Under the pieces are notes generated by a model, which did not search any database, had not been told where the DNA came from, and saw only the letters and a list, made by a program, of their open reading frames with translations. Positions 43,773 through 52,328 of a DNA stretch of 64,000 nt are shown piece after piece (position 1 is the stretch's first letter; the number at the start of each line of letters is the position of its first letter). This stretch comes from Bdellovibrio sp. (lineage in GTDB: Bacteria; Bdellovibrionota; Bdellovibrionia; Bdellovibrionales; Bdellovibrionaceae): assembly GCA_014376435.1 (NCBI GenBank), contig JACMRL010000015.1, positions 1 to 64,000 on the forward strand, read 5' to 3'. The position numbers were made by a program, and so were the translations under genes.

Positions 43773-44827
43773 TGGCAAACATGGCTCAAGCCATCAGAAT
43801 GGCTTTAAACTACGCGGAAAAAAATTACGAATTAAAAGATATTTTCGGTCAAGATGTGGGGGCTCCTCTCGGCGGCGTATTCACGGCAACGCAAGGATTG
43901 AAAACCACTTGGAACTCAACATTGGATGAACGTGGAATTATCGGAATGGCGATGGGAATCGCAATGGCGGGTGATCGCTGTGTGGCCGAAATTCAGTTTG
44001 CCGATTATATTTTTAATACCATCGATCTTTTAAAAATCGCGGGTAATACTTTGTGGTGTACAAACGGCCAGTATAATTTACCGATGACGGTGATGACTCC
44101 GGTGGGTGCGGGCATTCGCGGTAGCGTTTATCATTCGCATTCATTCGACGCTTGGGCTTCGCGTTTAGCGGGTTGGAAAGTGGTAATGCCTTCGACTCCG
44201 TTAGATGCTTATGGCTTACTACTTTCGTGCATTAAAGATCCTAATCCTTGTATGTTTTTAAAACCGAAGGCGCTAATGCGTGTTCGTGGTGAAGAATTAA
44301 TTCCGGGAGAGCCGGCAGATGAAAAAGAATTAAAAACTAGAATTGATGCACCGATTGGTGATCGTAAAAATTGGAAGGCCAACTGGCCGAATGCGGAAGA
44401 GTATTTAATTCCGTTCGGTAAAGGTAAAATCACTCGTCAAGGTGAACAAATCACGGTGGTTAGTTACGGACGTCATCTGTTAGTTTGTAACGAAGTAGCA
44501 GATCAGTTGGCGCAAAATGGATATTCAGTTGAAGTGATCGATTTACGTTCGATTTACCCTTATGACTGGCAAATGATAAAAAGTTCGGTTGAAAAAACTG
44601 GCCGCGTATTATTTGTGAATGAAGATACCGAAGTGACTAATTTTGGTGAGCACTTAGCTTATCGGGCGACCACTGAATTATTTTACCACCTACAAGCGCC
44701 TCCGCGCGTGTTGGCGGGTAAAAATGTTCCGGGCATTGGTTTACATCCGCATTTAGAAGACTCTAGCGTTCCGCAAAAACATGAAATAGCAATATTGATC
44801 CAGCAGATTTGTGCTGAGGTTCCGTAG
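43772..44827 (+). CDS. 2-oxoacid dehydrogenase E1, beta subunit
   Basis: A 351-residue partner of the alpha subunit. Landmarks are GQDVGAPLGGVFTATQGL (GeDvg..GGvF..t.gL), VAEIQFADYIFNTIDLL (E.QFaDyi..a.dqi) and HSFDAWASRLAGWKVVMPST. I chose ATG 43772, which shares one base with the alpha stop and has GGAGAAAATTCTA before it; a TTG 15 bases earlier is in frame. Tight coupling implies equal synthesis of the two subunits. Confidence 0.92.
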   Translation: MANMAQAIRMALNYAEKNYELKDIFGQDVGAPLGGVFTATQGLKTTWNSTLDERGIIGMAMGIAMAGDRCVAEIQFADYIFNTIDLLKIAGNTLWCTNGQYNLPMTVMTPVGAGIRGSVYHSHSFDAWASRLAGWKVVMPSTPLDAYGLLLSCIKDPNPCMFLKPKALMRVRGEELIPGEPADEKELKTRIDAPIGDRKNWKANWPNAEEYLIPFGKGKITRQGEQITVVSYGRHLLVCNEVADQLAQNGYSVEVIDLRSIYPYDWQMIKSSVEKTGRVLFVNEDTEVTNFGEHLAYRATTELFYHLQAPPRVLAGKNVPGIGLHPHLEDSSVPQKHEIAILIQQICAEVP

Positions 44828-45648
44828 TGAAAAAAAATAAAAATTCATCTTTGATTAAAACGAGAAAATTACCATTTGATAAATATGCTCTATATAATCA
44901 AGCGGTTCAGTCGCCGGAAGATGACGTTGAATTTTACTTGAAATGTTACAAGACAATTCGCAAAGGTAAAAAACCTATTACTTTACGAGAAGATTTTTGC
45001 GGCGGCGGAGCTATTTCGTGTGAATGGGTTAAATTAGATAAAACACATAAGTCATCAGGTTTAGATTTAGATTCTGAGCCGATGGATTATGGCCGTGCGA
45101 ATTACATTTCAGCTTTAAAGCCTGACCAGCAGGATCGCATTGCGCTGATTAAAAAAGATGTTTTATCGGGAAATTTGCCGACGGCAGATATTGCGGTCGC
45201 GATAAACTTTTCTTATTTCTTATTTAAAAAACGTGAAATTTTAAAAAAGTATTTTGATAATGTTCATCAATCTTTAAATCATAAAGGTCTTTTTATATTA
45301 GATATTTTTGGTGGTTCGCAATGCTACGATGCGATAGAAGATAAAACGAAACATAAGAATTTTACTTATTATTGGGATCAGAAAAATTTTGATCCAGTAA
45401 CGAGTGAAGCTGATTTCGGAATTCACTTCCGTTACAAAGGAAAAAAATACGAAGACGTTTTCAGTTACGACTGGAGAATGTGGTCGATTCCGGAAGTAAA
45501 AGAATTACTCCAGGAAGTGGGCTTCCAAGATGTGCAAGTATATTGGGAAGGTACCGATCGTAAAGGCGGGGGTAATGGTATTTTTAAACAAACTCAAGAA
45601 GGCGAAGCTTGTTTAAGCTGGATCGCTTACGTCGTTGGAATTAAATGA
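44827..45648 (+). CDS. class I SAM-dependent methyltransferase
   Basis: A 273-residue protein with a Rossmann methyltransferase core: LREDFCGGGAISCEWVK (motif I), GLDLDSEPMDYGRAN (acidic end of strand 2), ADIAVAINFSYFLFKKR (motif IV) and FILDIFGG. The acceptor is unknown. GTG start overlapping the E1 beta stop by one base. The next gene, folB, overlaps it by 4 nt, so the E1-methyltransferase-folate genes could be one transcript. Confidence 0.82.
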   Translation: MKKNKNSSLIKTRKLPFDKYALYNQAVQSPEDDVEFYLKCYKTIRKGKKPITLREDFCGGGAISCEWVKLDKTHKSSGLDLDSEPMDYGRANYISALKPDQQDRIALIKKDVLSGNLPTADIAVAINFSYFLFKKREILKKYFDNVHQSLNHKGLFILDIFGGSQCYDAIEDKTKHKNFTYYWDQKNFDPVTSEADFGIHFRYKGKKYEDVFSYDWRMWSIPEVKELLQEVGFQDVQVYWEGTDRKGGGNGIFKQTQEGEACLSWIAYVVGIK

Positions 45649-46031
45649 GTCAGATTTTAAAACAATCACTTAAAGTACAAGATTACGAAGTATGGGTTCA
45701 CTTAGGTTGTACTAAGGATGAACAAACTTTTACTCAGCCCGTACATTTCACCGTGGATATTCAATTTGAAAAAGCGGTGAAGGGTTTTGATACCGATCGC
45801 TTAGCCGATACGATTGATTACGTCGAACTGACGGCATTGATTAAAAGTAAATCGATGCGTGGACCTTTTCATTTGATTGAACACCTCAACGAAGAAGTTT
45901 TTACGATCTTATATGAATTTTTAAAATTGAAACAAGTTAAAGGAAAATTAATCGTTCAGGCTAAAAAAATTAGAGTACCAGTTGAAAACTTACGAAACGG
46001 CGTAGTATTTACATGCGAAGCCGAACTGTAG
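45645..46031 (+). CDS. folB: dihydroneopterin aldolase FolB
   Basis: A 128-residue folate enzyme (7,8-dihydroneopterin to 6-hydroxymethyl-dihydropterin plus glycolaldehyde). Landmarks are VWVHLGCTKDEQ at the N-terminus (family G....E...), DTIDYVELTALIK, and FHLIEHLNEEVF with the active-site Glu. Length normal. It is the first of three overlapping folate genes. Confidence 0.9.
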   Translation: MSQILKQSLKVQDYEVWVHLGCTKDEQTFTQPVHFTVDIQFEKAVKGFDTDRLADTIDYVELTALIKSKSMRGPFHLIEHLNEEVFTILYEFLKLKQVKGKLIVQAKKIRVPVENLRNGVVFTCEAEL

Positions 46032-47314
46032 CTTTAGGCCTGGGATCTAATTTAAAAAATCCTATCGTTAATTTACGTTCAGCGCTGAATGAGCTGAAAA
46101 AAATATCTGAAATTAAGGTATTAAAAGTTTCTTCGATTTATGAATCAGATGCGCAGTTACCGAAAAACGCTGGTGGCGACTGGAATAAAAAATATTTAAA
46201 TGCAGTCGTGCTTTGCGAAATGTCGGATGGGCTAACCGCAAACTTGTTACTTGAATTCGTTAAAGAAATTGAAAAAAAATTAGGCCGTGATGCTTCTGAA
46301 AAATGGGCACCGCGCGTGATCGACATTGATCTACTTTATTGGAGCGCGGCTAATTACAAAGACGAAACATTACAGATTCCGCATTCGCATTTAACTGAAC
46401 GGCCTTTTGCGCTCTTACCATTATTAGAAGTGTGGCCAGAGGCTCAGTTACAGAATCGTCCAATGTGGGCGGATGCCTGGATTTTAGAGAAACCTTTTCA
46501 TACGCTTAAAAGTAAAAATTTTGGTTGGCCCGAAATGGTCGGTATTTTAAATATAACTGAGGATTCTTTTTCAGACGGTGGGAAATTTATCACGCCTGAA
46601 CAAATACAGAAGCAAGCCATTCATCTTTTAGACTCAGGCGCAGATATCATAGATATTGGCGCTGAATCGACCCGTCCCGGGGCAAGTCCGGTCACGTTAG
46701 AGCAAGAGACGGCGCGACTATTGGCTGCCTTCGCTTACTTGGGTGAAATTAAAAAAAACCGTTCTTTTAAAATTAGTTTAGATTGCCGTCAGGCAGATGT
46801 GATCAGGAAAGTACTTTCGAAATACGAAATTGATTTTTTAAATGACGTAACTGGTTTTGATTCCATTGCGATGCAATCAATATTAAAAGAATCAAAACTA
46901 AAAGCTTTTGTAATGCATTCATTGTCGATTCCTCCGAATGCGGATTTAACTTTAGATACTGACGTGAATCCCTGCGCTCAGTTAATGGATTGGTGGCAAA
47001 AAAAGTCGACGCAATTAGTTCAAGCAGGAATCAATCGCGAACAGTTAGTGTTTGATCCCGGGATTGGCTTCGGCAAAACAAAATTACAAAGCATGTATAT
47101 TTTAAATCATTTAGAGCAATTCAGTGCAGTTCAAGCGGAAATTATGATTGGACATTCAAGAAAATCTTTTCTAACGTTTTTTTCGGATCGTCGGGCAGAT
47201 CAGCGCGATTTAGAAACGGCATTGATTACCAGGGATTTAAATTTAGCGTTTACTCAGTACTTACGGGTTCACGATATCGAAACTCAAAAAATTTCTTTAC
47301 GGTCGTCGCTGTGA
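46013..47314 (+). CDS. folKP: bifunctional HPPK-DHPS (FolK-FolP fusion)
   Basis: A 433-residue fusion covering two consecutive folate steps. Residues 1-about 160 are 6-hydroxymethyl-dihydropterin pyrophosphokinase (ALGLGSNLKNP, WAPRVIDIDLLYW). From about 175 it is dihydropteroate synthase (MVGILNITEDSFSDGG, DIIDIGAESTRPGASPV, VFDPGIGFGKT). Fusion of these domains is known in some bacteria and is the norm in fungi. It starts 19 nt inside folB and overlaps folC by 4 nt (GTGA). DHPS is the sulfonamide target. Confidence 0.95.
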   Translation: MRSRTVALGLGSNLKNPIVNLRSALNELKKISEIKVLKVSSIYESDAQLPKNAGGDWNKKYLNAVVLCEMSDGLTANLLLEFVKEIEKKLGRDASEKWAPRVIDIDLLYWSAANYKDETLQIPHSHLTERPFALLPLLEVWPEAQLQNRPMWADAWILEKPFHTLKSKNFGWPEMVGILNITEDSFSDGGKFITPEQIQKQAIHLLDSGADIIDIGAESTRPGASPVTLEQETARLLAAFAYLGEIKKNRSFKISLDCRQADVIRKVLSKYEIDFLNDVTGFDSIAMQSILKESKLKAFVMHSLSIPPNADLTLDTDVNPCAQLMDWWQKKSTQLVQAGINREQLVFDPGIGFGKTKLQSMYILNHLEQFSAVQAEIMIGHSRKSFLTFFSDRRADQRDLETALITRDLNLAFTQYLRVHDIETQKISLRSSL

Positions 47315-48570
47315 AAAAATATTCTGAAATTGTTAGTTTTTTAGAAACATTACAGATTATGCCAAAGACGATGCCTGGTTTAGATAAAATTAAACGTGCC
47401 TTGGTGCAAACAGATTGGTACGCCAGCTTGGATCCATTTAAGATTATAGTGGTGGCAGGTACAAATGGTAAAGGTTCAACTTGCGCCATGCTTGAATCAT
47501 TATTGATTGAGGCTGATCAAGCGGTGGGCTTTTATAGCTCTCCGCATTTAATTAGCACCACGGAAAGAATTCGCACGAGTGGCGCCCAATTATCAGAAGA
47601 TATTTTTATAGAAGTTTTTACTGATTGCGAAAAATTAATCAAAGAATGTGAGTTATCACACTTTGAATCGCTAACTTTAATGGCTGGGCATTATTTTTTT
47701 TCTAGCAAATGGAATCAGAATTTAGATTTTGTAATTTTTGAAGTGGGCTTGGGTGGAACTTACGATGCGACAAACGCATTTCCGCATGCGTATTCAGTCA
47801 TTACGCCGCTGGGCTTAGATCACACAGCAATTCTGGGAAATACATTGGCTGAAGTTGCGCAAAATAAATTTGGCATTATTCAAGCGGGTAACGTGGTGAT
47901 TCACCAAGGTTTTTCAAATTCTCTGATGCCTTTGAAAAAAGATGTGGAAGAAGAAACCAATTCTAAGTGGTATGAAGTGCCAGTCGCGCAATGTCGCGTT
48001 GCTAAAAATAGTAACGAACCAAAGTATTTTGTGAAAACAATATGGGGCGAAGCAGCTTTAGCTTTACCTGGCGAGCGTGCCGCGCAAAATGCCATGACGG
48101 CGCTGTACACTTTTGAAAAACTAGGCTTTTCGCCACTTTTATATTTAGATGCCTTGGCCGATACAAATTGGCCCGGACGCATGCAAAAAATTTCTTGGCC
48201 AAACATAACTTGCCCGGTTTATTTATCAGGTGATCACAATCCAGATGGAATTATAAGTCTTTTAAAAATTCTAAAAGATTTTTCGTGGCATACTTTACAC
48301 GTGATTGTGGGAATTGGCGTGGATAAAGACGCTGACGAAATGTTGGAAGAGCTTTCAGAGCTACCGAATATGAATCTTTATTTAACCGCTACCCCTTTCA
48401 AAGGTCTTAAGCTAAATGAGTATCCGCAAAAATATCTTTTTCAATCAACTGATCGTAATGCCGATGTCATTGAGATACTAAACACGATCGATTGCGCACC
48501 TAATGATTTGGTTTTAGTGACTGGATCTTTATATTTAGTTGGCAAAGTTTTAAAAAATCTAAAAACTTAG
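47311..48570 (+). CDS. folC: dihydrofolate/folylpolyglutamate synthase FolC
   Basis: A 419-residue Mur-ligase-type enzyme that adds glutamate to folate. ATP P-loop AGTNGKGSTCAML, folate-binding YSSPHLISTTERIR, and GLDHTAILGNTLAEVAQNK. It starts at GTG. Its end overlaps pyrE tail to tail by 4 nt. Confidence 0.95.
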   Translation: MKKYSEIVSFLETLQIMPKTMPGLDKIKRALVQTDWYASLDPFKIIVVAGTNGKGSTCAMLESLLIEADQAVGFYSSPHLISTTERIRTSGAQLSEDIFIEVFTDCEKLIKECELSHFESLTLMAGHYFFSSKWNQNLDFVIFEVGLGGTYDATNAFPHAYSVITPLGLDHTAILGNTLAEVAQNKFGIIQAGNVVIHQGFSNSLMPLKKDVEEETNSKWYEVPVAQCRVAKNSNEPKYFVKTIWGEAALALPGERAAQNAMTALYTFEKLGFSPLLYLDALADTNWPGRMQKISWPNITCPVYLSGDHNPDGIISLLKILKDFSWHTLHVIVGIGVDKDADEMLEELSELPNMNLYLTATPFKGLKLNEYPQKYLFQSTDRNADVIEILNTIDCAPNDLVLVTGSLYLVGKVLKNLKT

Positions 48571-49088
48571 TTCGGAAAATCAGTTCTAACAAACAGTGGC
48601 TTTAAAGTTAACCCGGCTTCTTTTAGTTTTTTTTCTGCCGGTTCGCCTCCACGATGAATCACGCACAGAACATTTTCAATTTTTGCACCTAGTTCGCGAA
48701 GATCTGCGGTGCTTAACAAAACTTGCCCACCTGAAGTAATAACGTCTTCAATAATCAAAACATTTTTATCTTTGATATCGAGGCCTTCCGCAAACTGACA
48801 CGTTCCATACTCTTTTGCACTTTTCCTAACAAAGACGCACGGAATGCCGGTCGCCAATGATAGGGCTGTGCCAACGGGAATTCCGCCCATTTCAAGGGCC
48901 GCTAGAATTTGGGTATTCGGTGGAATTAATTTTTTTATTTGTTCGGCAATTTCTTTTAAGATCGTCGGTTGAGATTCGAAGCGATATTTATCAAAATACT
49001 CTGTCGAGCGAATACCACTGCGGAGTAAGAAATCTCCTTTAAGATGACAAACCTTATAGATACTTTGGGCTAGTTCACGGTGAGTCAT
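48567..49088 (-). CDS. pyrE: orotate phosphoribosyltransferase PyrE
   Basis: A 173-residue pyrimidine-synthesis enzyme joining orotate to PRPP. The PRPP-binding motif is VLIIEDVITSGGQ, and FVRKSAKEYGT is the loop with catalytic Lys residues. Good Shine-Dalgarno (AAAGGAG). It is convergent with folC. Confidence 0.94.
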   Translation of the reverse strand: MTHRELAQSIYKVCHLKGDFLLRSGIRSTEYFDKYRFESQPTILKEIAEQIKKLIPPNTQILAALEMGGIPVGTALSLATGIPCVFVRKSAKEYGTCQFAEGLDIKDKNVLIIEDVITSGGQVLLSTADLRELGAKIENVLCVIHRGGEPAEKKLKEAGLTLKPLFVRTDFPN

Positions 49089-49165
49089 GCGGGCTCCTTT
49101 TGGGATTATTTTATTTGGCTTAGTTTATGCTTTTTACATTGTTATGGAAAGGGCTGTCGCACTGA

Positions 49166-49342
49166 ATGGAACAAAAAAAACTTAGAGAATATCAAACAGT
49201 TCGTCTTTTCGCGACTTTAGCGTTTCTAACAATATTGATAGTTCTATTATTCAAAGTGGTGCTATTTGGTCCTCAAAGCCCCGATAAATTACGCCTACCG
49301 GCACAGCAGTCTGAGCCTGCAGTATTCACTGCCGAAAAATAG
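49166..49342 (+). CDS. small membrane protein (58 aa)
   Basis: ATG 49166 to TAG 49342 encodes 58 residues: a basic start (EQKKLREYQTVRLF), one transmembrane helix (ATLAFLTILIVLLFKVVLF) and a Pro/Gln-rich tail. It lies in the 303-bp gap between pyrE and the CNNM gene. The Shine-Dalgarno (GAAAGGG) is 12 nt from the ATG, so a little far. Not recognised. Confidence 0.5.
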   Translation: MEQKKLREYQTVRLFATLAFLTILIVLLFKVVLFGPQSPDKLRLPAQQSEPAVFTAEK

Positions 49343-49391
49343 TTTAATTAAAGGTGAAATGATGGCGGCTCAGCGGCCAATCAGCTGCTGA

Positions 49392-50432
49392 TTAAAAGCG
49401 GCGATTGTCTTTTTTACGTTGCTGCCACTGCTCTAAAGCGTATTTGCGCATATCTTCGATATTGTCGAATTCATCCACAATTTCAACACCCAGAAGGGTT
49501 TCTACGGTGTCTTCGAGTGTAACTAAACCGGTCACCACGCCATATTCATCGGTCACTAAGGCTAAGTGATCTTTTTCTTTAATAAAGAAATCTAAGGCCT
49601 GAGAAACCGACATGCGTTCGTTAACGTTGGCAATCGGTAAAATTAATTCGCGTAAAGTTTTTGTATGCTGATCTTGCGATAAAGCTTCTAAAATTTTGTA
49701 ACGGTGGGTAAGTCCAATAATTTGATCTAAAGACTCTTCGTAAACGGGTAAACGAGAAAAACGTATTGGTCTAAATTTTTTCGCTACTTCATCAACGGTT
49801 AAAGAAGCCTCCAGCGCCATGAAAACTGAACGGGGAGTCATAATATCAGAGACATAAATTTTATCGAGCTTTAATAAATTACGAATAATTATTGATTCTT
49901 TTGCCTTGATTGTTCCTTCTTCAACGCCCAGTTCCGCGTGCTTTATCATTTCATCGCGCGTGATATCGGGCTCTTCCGATTCAGTCGCTAAAGCTTTTGA
50001 AACGTATTCAGAAAGTTTAACCAAAGGCCATAACATAACGATCATTAATTGGATCGAATAGCCGACGAAGGGCGCCAAAGTCTTCGTATGATTTTTACCG
50101 ATTGTTTTAGGAATAATTTCTGAAAAAATTAAAACCATAAAAGTCAGAAAGACCGAACAAACCGTTACCCAAGATTCACCAAATTCGTGATGAACTTGGT
50201 ATGCAATCCAAGCAGAACCTAAAGTATGCGAAATTGTGTTTAACGTAAGAATCGCCGAAATGGAACGATCAGAATGATCTAATAAATGTTTTAAAAGTTT
50301 ACCCGATTTAGATTTACCTTCGGCTTCAACTTCTACGAAAGCAGGCGAGATTGACAAAAAAACTGCCTCGCATAGCGAACAGACAAATGAAATCGAAAGA
50401 ACTAATATGAATGAAACAAGAATTAATACCAT
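49392..50432 (-). CDS. CNNM/DUF21-CBS membrane protein (HlyC/CorC group)
   Basis: A 346-residue protein. Residues 1-about 170 form the DUF21/CNNM transmembrane domain (SISFVCSLCEAVFLSISPAF, later IPKTIGKNH). A CBS pair follows at about 190-320 (DIMTPRSVFMALEASL and DHLALVTDEYGVVTGLVTLE). The CorC_HlyC domain after the CBS pair is missing. Relatives export Mg or Na ions and bind adenylates in the CBS part. Last gene of a three-gene minus-strand set. Confidence 0.92.
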   Translation of the reverse strand: MVLILVSFILVLSISFVCSLCEAVFLSISPAFVEVEAEGKSKSGKLLKHLLDHSDRSISAILTLNTISHTLGSAWIAYQVHHEFGESWVTVCSVFLTFMVLIFSEIIPKTIGKNHTKTLAPFVGYSIQLMIVMLWPLVKLSEYVSKALATESEEPDITRDEMIKHAELGVEEGTIKAKESIIIRNLLKLDKIYVSDIMTPRSVFMALEASLTVDEVAKKFRPIRFSRLPVYEESLDQIIGLTHRYKILEALSQDQHTKTLRELILPIANVNERMSVSQALDFFIKEKDHLALVTDEYGVVTGLVTLEDTVETLLGVEIVDEFDNIEDMRKYALEQWQQRKKDNRRF

Positions 50433-50450
50433 CTAAGAGCCATTAGCGTA

Positions 50451-51215
50451 TCACTGCTTGGGAGCGGGCGGCAAAGCGATCGAAGTCGCGGACTTGACCT
50501 TAGTTGGGGTAAGTTTATCTCTAGACGGAAGACTAGTGCGGGCATTTTTACGATCAATAATAACAAACTTAATATTTTTTTCACTTTTAAGCACGACTTC
50601 TTCAAGCTCTTTACTTTCTCGACAAAGGTCTAAAGTTTGCCAGAAGATCTTATTGGTCTCTTTTGAAGCGATCTGCTTTGCATCATCTGGACCAGAAGTT
50701 TTGATACGGGTCAAATCATAGTTATCGACCGTACTGGCTACTTTTAAATTATAATCTAGCTTAAGCTCTTGCAGCAAAATTTGAGTGTGCTCAGTGTAAA
50801 GTGAAATTGTAGATTTGTCTTCGGCGCTAGTTTTTTTACAGTCAGCAATAAGCTTTAGTTTTTTGGCATCAATTGCCTGAGCAATCAAATTCCAGTTTTT
50901 ACGATTATCATTTTTGGCCGCGATGTAACTTTTAGAGAGACCTTCAATATTTTGGTTAATAAAGATTTGTGCGCGATCTTTTAATATATCTGGTTGGGTA
51001 GAGCAAAAATAATGTTTATCTTTACCGTTAGATAGTAAAAACTGAGATTTATCTTTGTTTGAAGGAATAAAAACAACGTCGTCACTTACAAAGCCCCAAC
51101 CGATGACATCGTTCAAAATGGCATCGTGGCACTTTTTAATCCCCACGAGATTTTCAGAAAAAGAGATTGAATTGAATAAAGTAGCGACTAGAAAGATTAA
51201 CGGTATTATTTTCAT
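50451..51215 (-). CDS. exported protein, unknown
   Basis: A 254-residue product with a Sec signal peptide (cleavage near S-F-S, residue 20) and a helical mature part with few aromatic residues and a Pro/Lys-rich tail. Six cysteines. No family recognised. It lies between the S1 protease and CNNM genes with short gaps (31 and 18 bp). Confidence 0.65.
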   Translation of the reverse strand: MKIIPLIFLVATLFNSISFSENLVGIKKCHDAILNDVIGWGFVSDDVVFIPSNKDKSQFLLSNGKDKHYFCSTQPDILKDRAQIFINQNIEGLSKSYIAAKNDNRKNWNLIAQAIDAKKLKLIADCKKTSAEDKSTISLYTEHTQILLQELKLDYNLKVASTVDNYDLTRIKTSGPDDAKQIASKETNKIFWQTLDLCRESKELEEVVLKSEKNIKFVIIDRKNARTSLPSRDKLTPTKVKSATSIALPPAPKQ

Positions 51216-51246
51216 CTAAGACAGCTTAACTTAAAAAAGCCGATAG

Positions 51247-52137
51247 CTAAAGTCCAGAGATGTTACTTTCGATCCAGTCACGATAAAAAGTGACATTGGA
51301 ATAATAGCCATGGCCGATACATTTGTCGTAAATTTCGTCCGGATCAAATTGCTCTTTTTCGGCTTTGGTAACACTGATGTATGAAGTAACTCCCACGATG
51401 AAAAAATCGCTAGCTTCCTCATCGTAAATAAAGCCCGGTCCACCGGAATCTCCCGAGCAAACTCCGGTCATATCGTTTTGATTAATGTTAAATGTTTCAG
51501 ATTCTTTTTTGTAGCCGGTCACGGTTTTCATGACAAAATAAAGCTGCGGAGATTCTTTATCCATAGCGATTGATTCAGGTGATGGATCAAACAGTGCCGT
51601 CTTTTTTCCGTAGCCAATCGAAACTAAATTTAAAAATGCAGAGGTTTGCTCGGCCTGCGCCAACCGGGAGACTCGTTGGGCCGCGATCGGTTTGGCTAAT
51701 TTTAATAGAGCTAAATCGTGATGAAGGACACCCCTTTGTTTAGTTTCATCGCGATACTGTTCGTGAATAATAATTTTTTCGATTTGAATTTGTTCGCTGG
51801 ACGACAAATTTTGATCGCGGGGGTTAGCGGAAAGAACCGCCTTAATTTGCGAAGATGCAAAGCCTTTAACGCAATGAGCGGCGGTTAATAAAATATTCGG
51901 CGTGAGCGCGGAAGCCGTACAAAGCGAAGATTTTTTACTGGTGCCGATGGTTAAATAAATCACGCGTTGTGAAAAAATACTCGAAGCAGAAACCTGTTTT
52001 CCACCCAAAATTGAGTCGGCTTCATTATCGTGATAGATTTGGCTTTGCTGTTTTTGGCAAGCCGAAAGCCCAGACGTAAGACCCAAAACGAGTAGCAGTA
52101 TAAGAAATTTTATAAAGCCTGTATCATTGTTAGACAC
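51247..52137 (-). CDS. trypsin-like serine protease lipoprotein (S1 family)
   Basis: A 296-residue protein with an N-terminal lipobox (GLSAC, about residue 27). The chymotrypsin-fold triad is clear: His in TAAHCVKGF, Asp in HHDLALLKLAKP and Ser in CSGDSGGPGF. Start GTG with AAGGGG before it. Lipid-anchored S1 proteases are expected at the cell surface or periplasm and suit a predatory or protein-scavenging lifestyle. Confidence 0.92.
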   Translation of the reverse strand: MSNNDTGFIKFLILLLVLGLTSGLSACQKQQSQIYHDNEADSILGGKQVSASSIFSQRVIYLTIGTSKKSSLCTASALTPNILLTAAHCVKGFASSQIKAVLSANPRDQNLSSSEQIQIEKIIIHEQYRDETKQRGVLHHDLALLKLAKPIAAQRVSRLAQAEQTSAFLNLVSIGYGKKTALFDPSPESIAMDKESPQLYFVMKTVTGYKKESETFNINQNDMTGVCSGDSGGPGFIYDEEASDFFIVGVTSYISVTKAEKEQFDPDEIYDKCIGHGYYSNVTFYRDWIESNISGL

Positions 52138-52258
52138 CCAAAACCCCTTTGAAAAATCTTTAAATGCAACAGTCTAGTTACGGACCGTGATTTGATTGTT
52201 CTCTCTTGATACAAAGCAAGTCCTTTGCCAGGGTCCGGGTATCTATCCATGTAAAATT

Positions 52259-52290
52259 TTGACATAATAAATAGGTAAGTCAGATTAATA
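52259..52290 (+). promoter_or_regulatory. possible promoter of the giant lipoprotein gene
   Basis: TTGACA at 52259-52264 matches the -35 consensus. The best -10 after 17-19 bp is weak (GATTAA/ATTAAT, about 52283-52289). It is 65 bp upstream of ATG 52329. The gene has no obvious Shine-Dalgarno. Confidence 0.3.
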
Positions 52291-52328
52291 GGTTAGTCGA
52301 AACTTAGTCAGATCTTACAACTAAAAAA

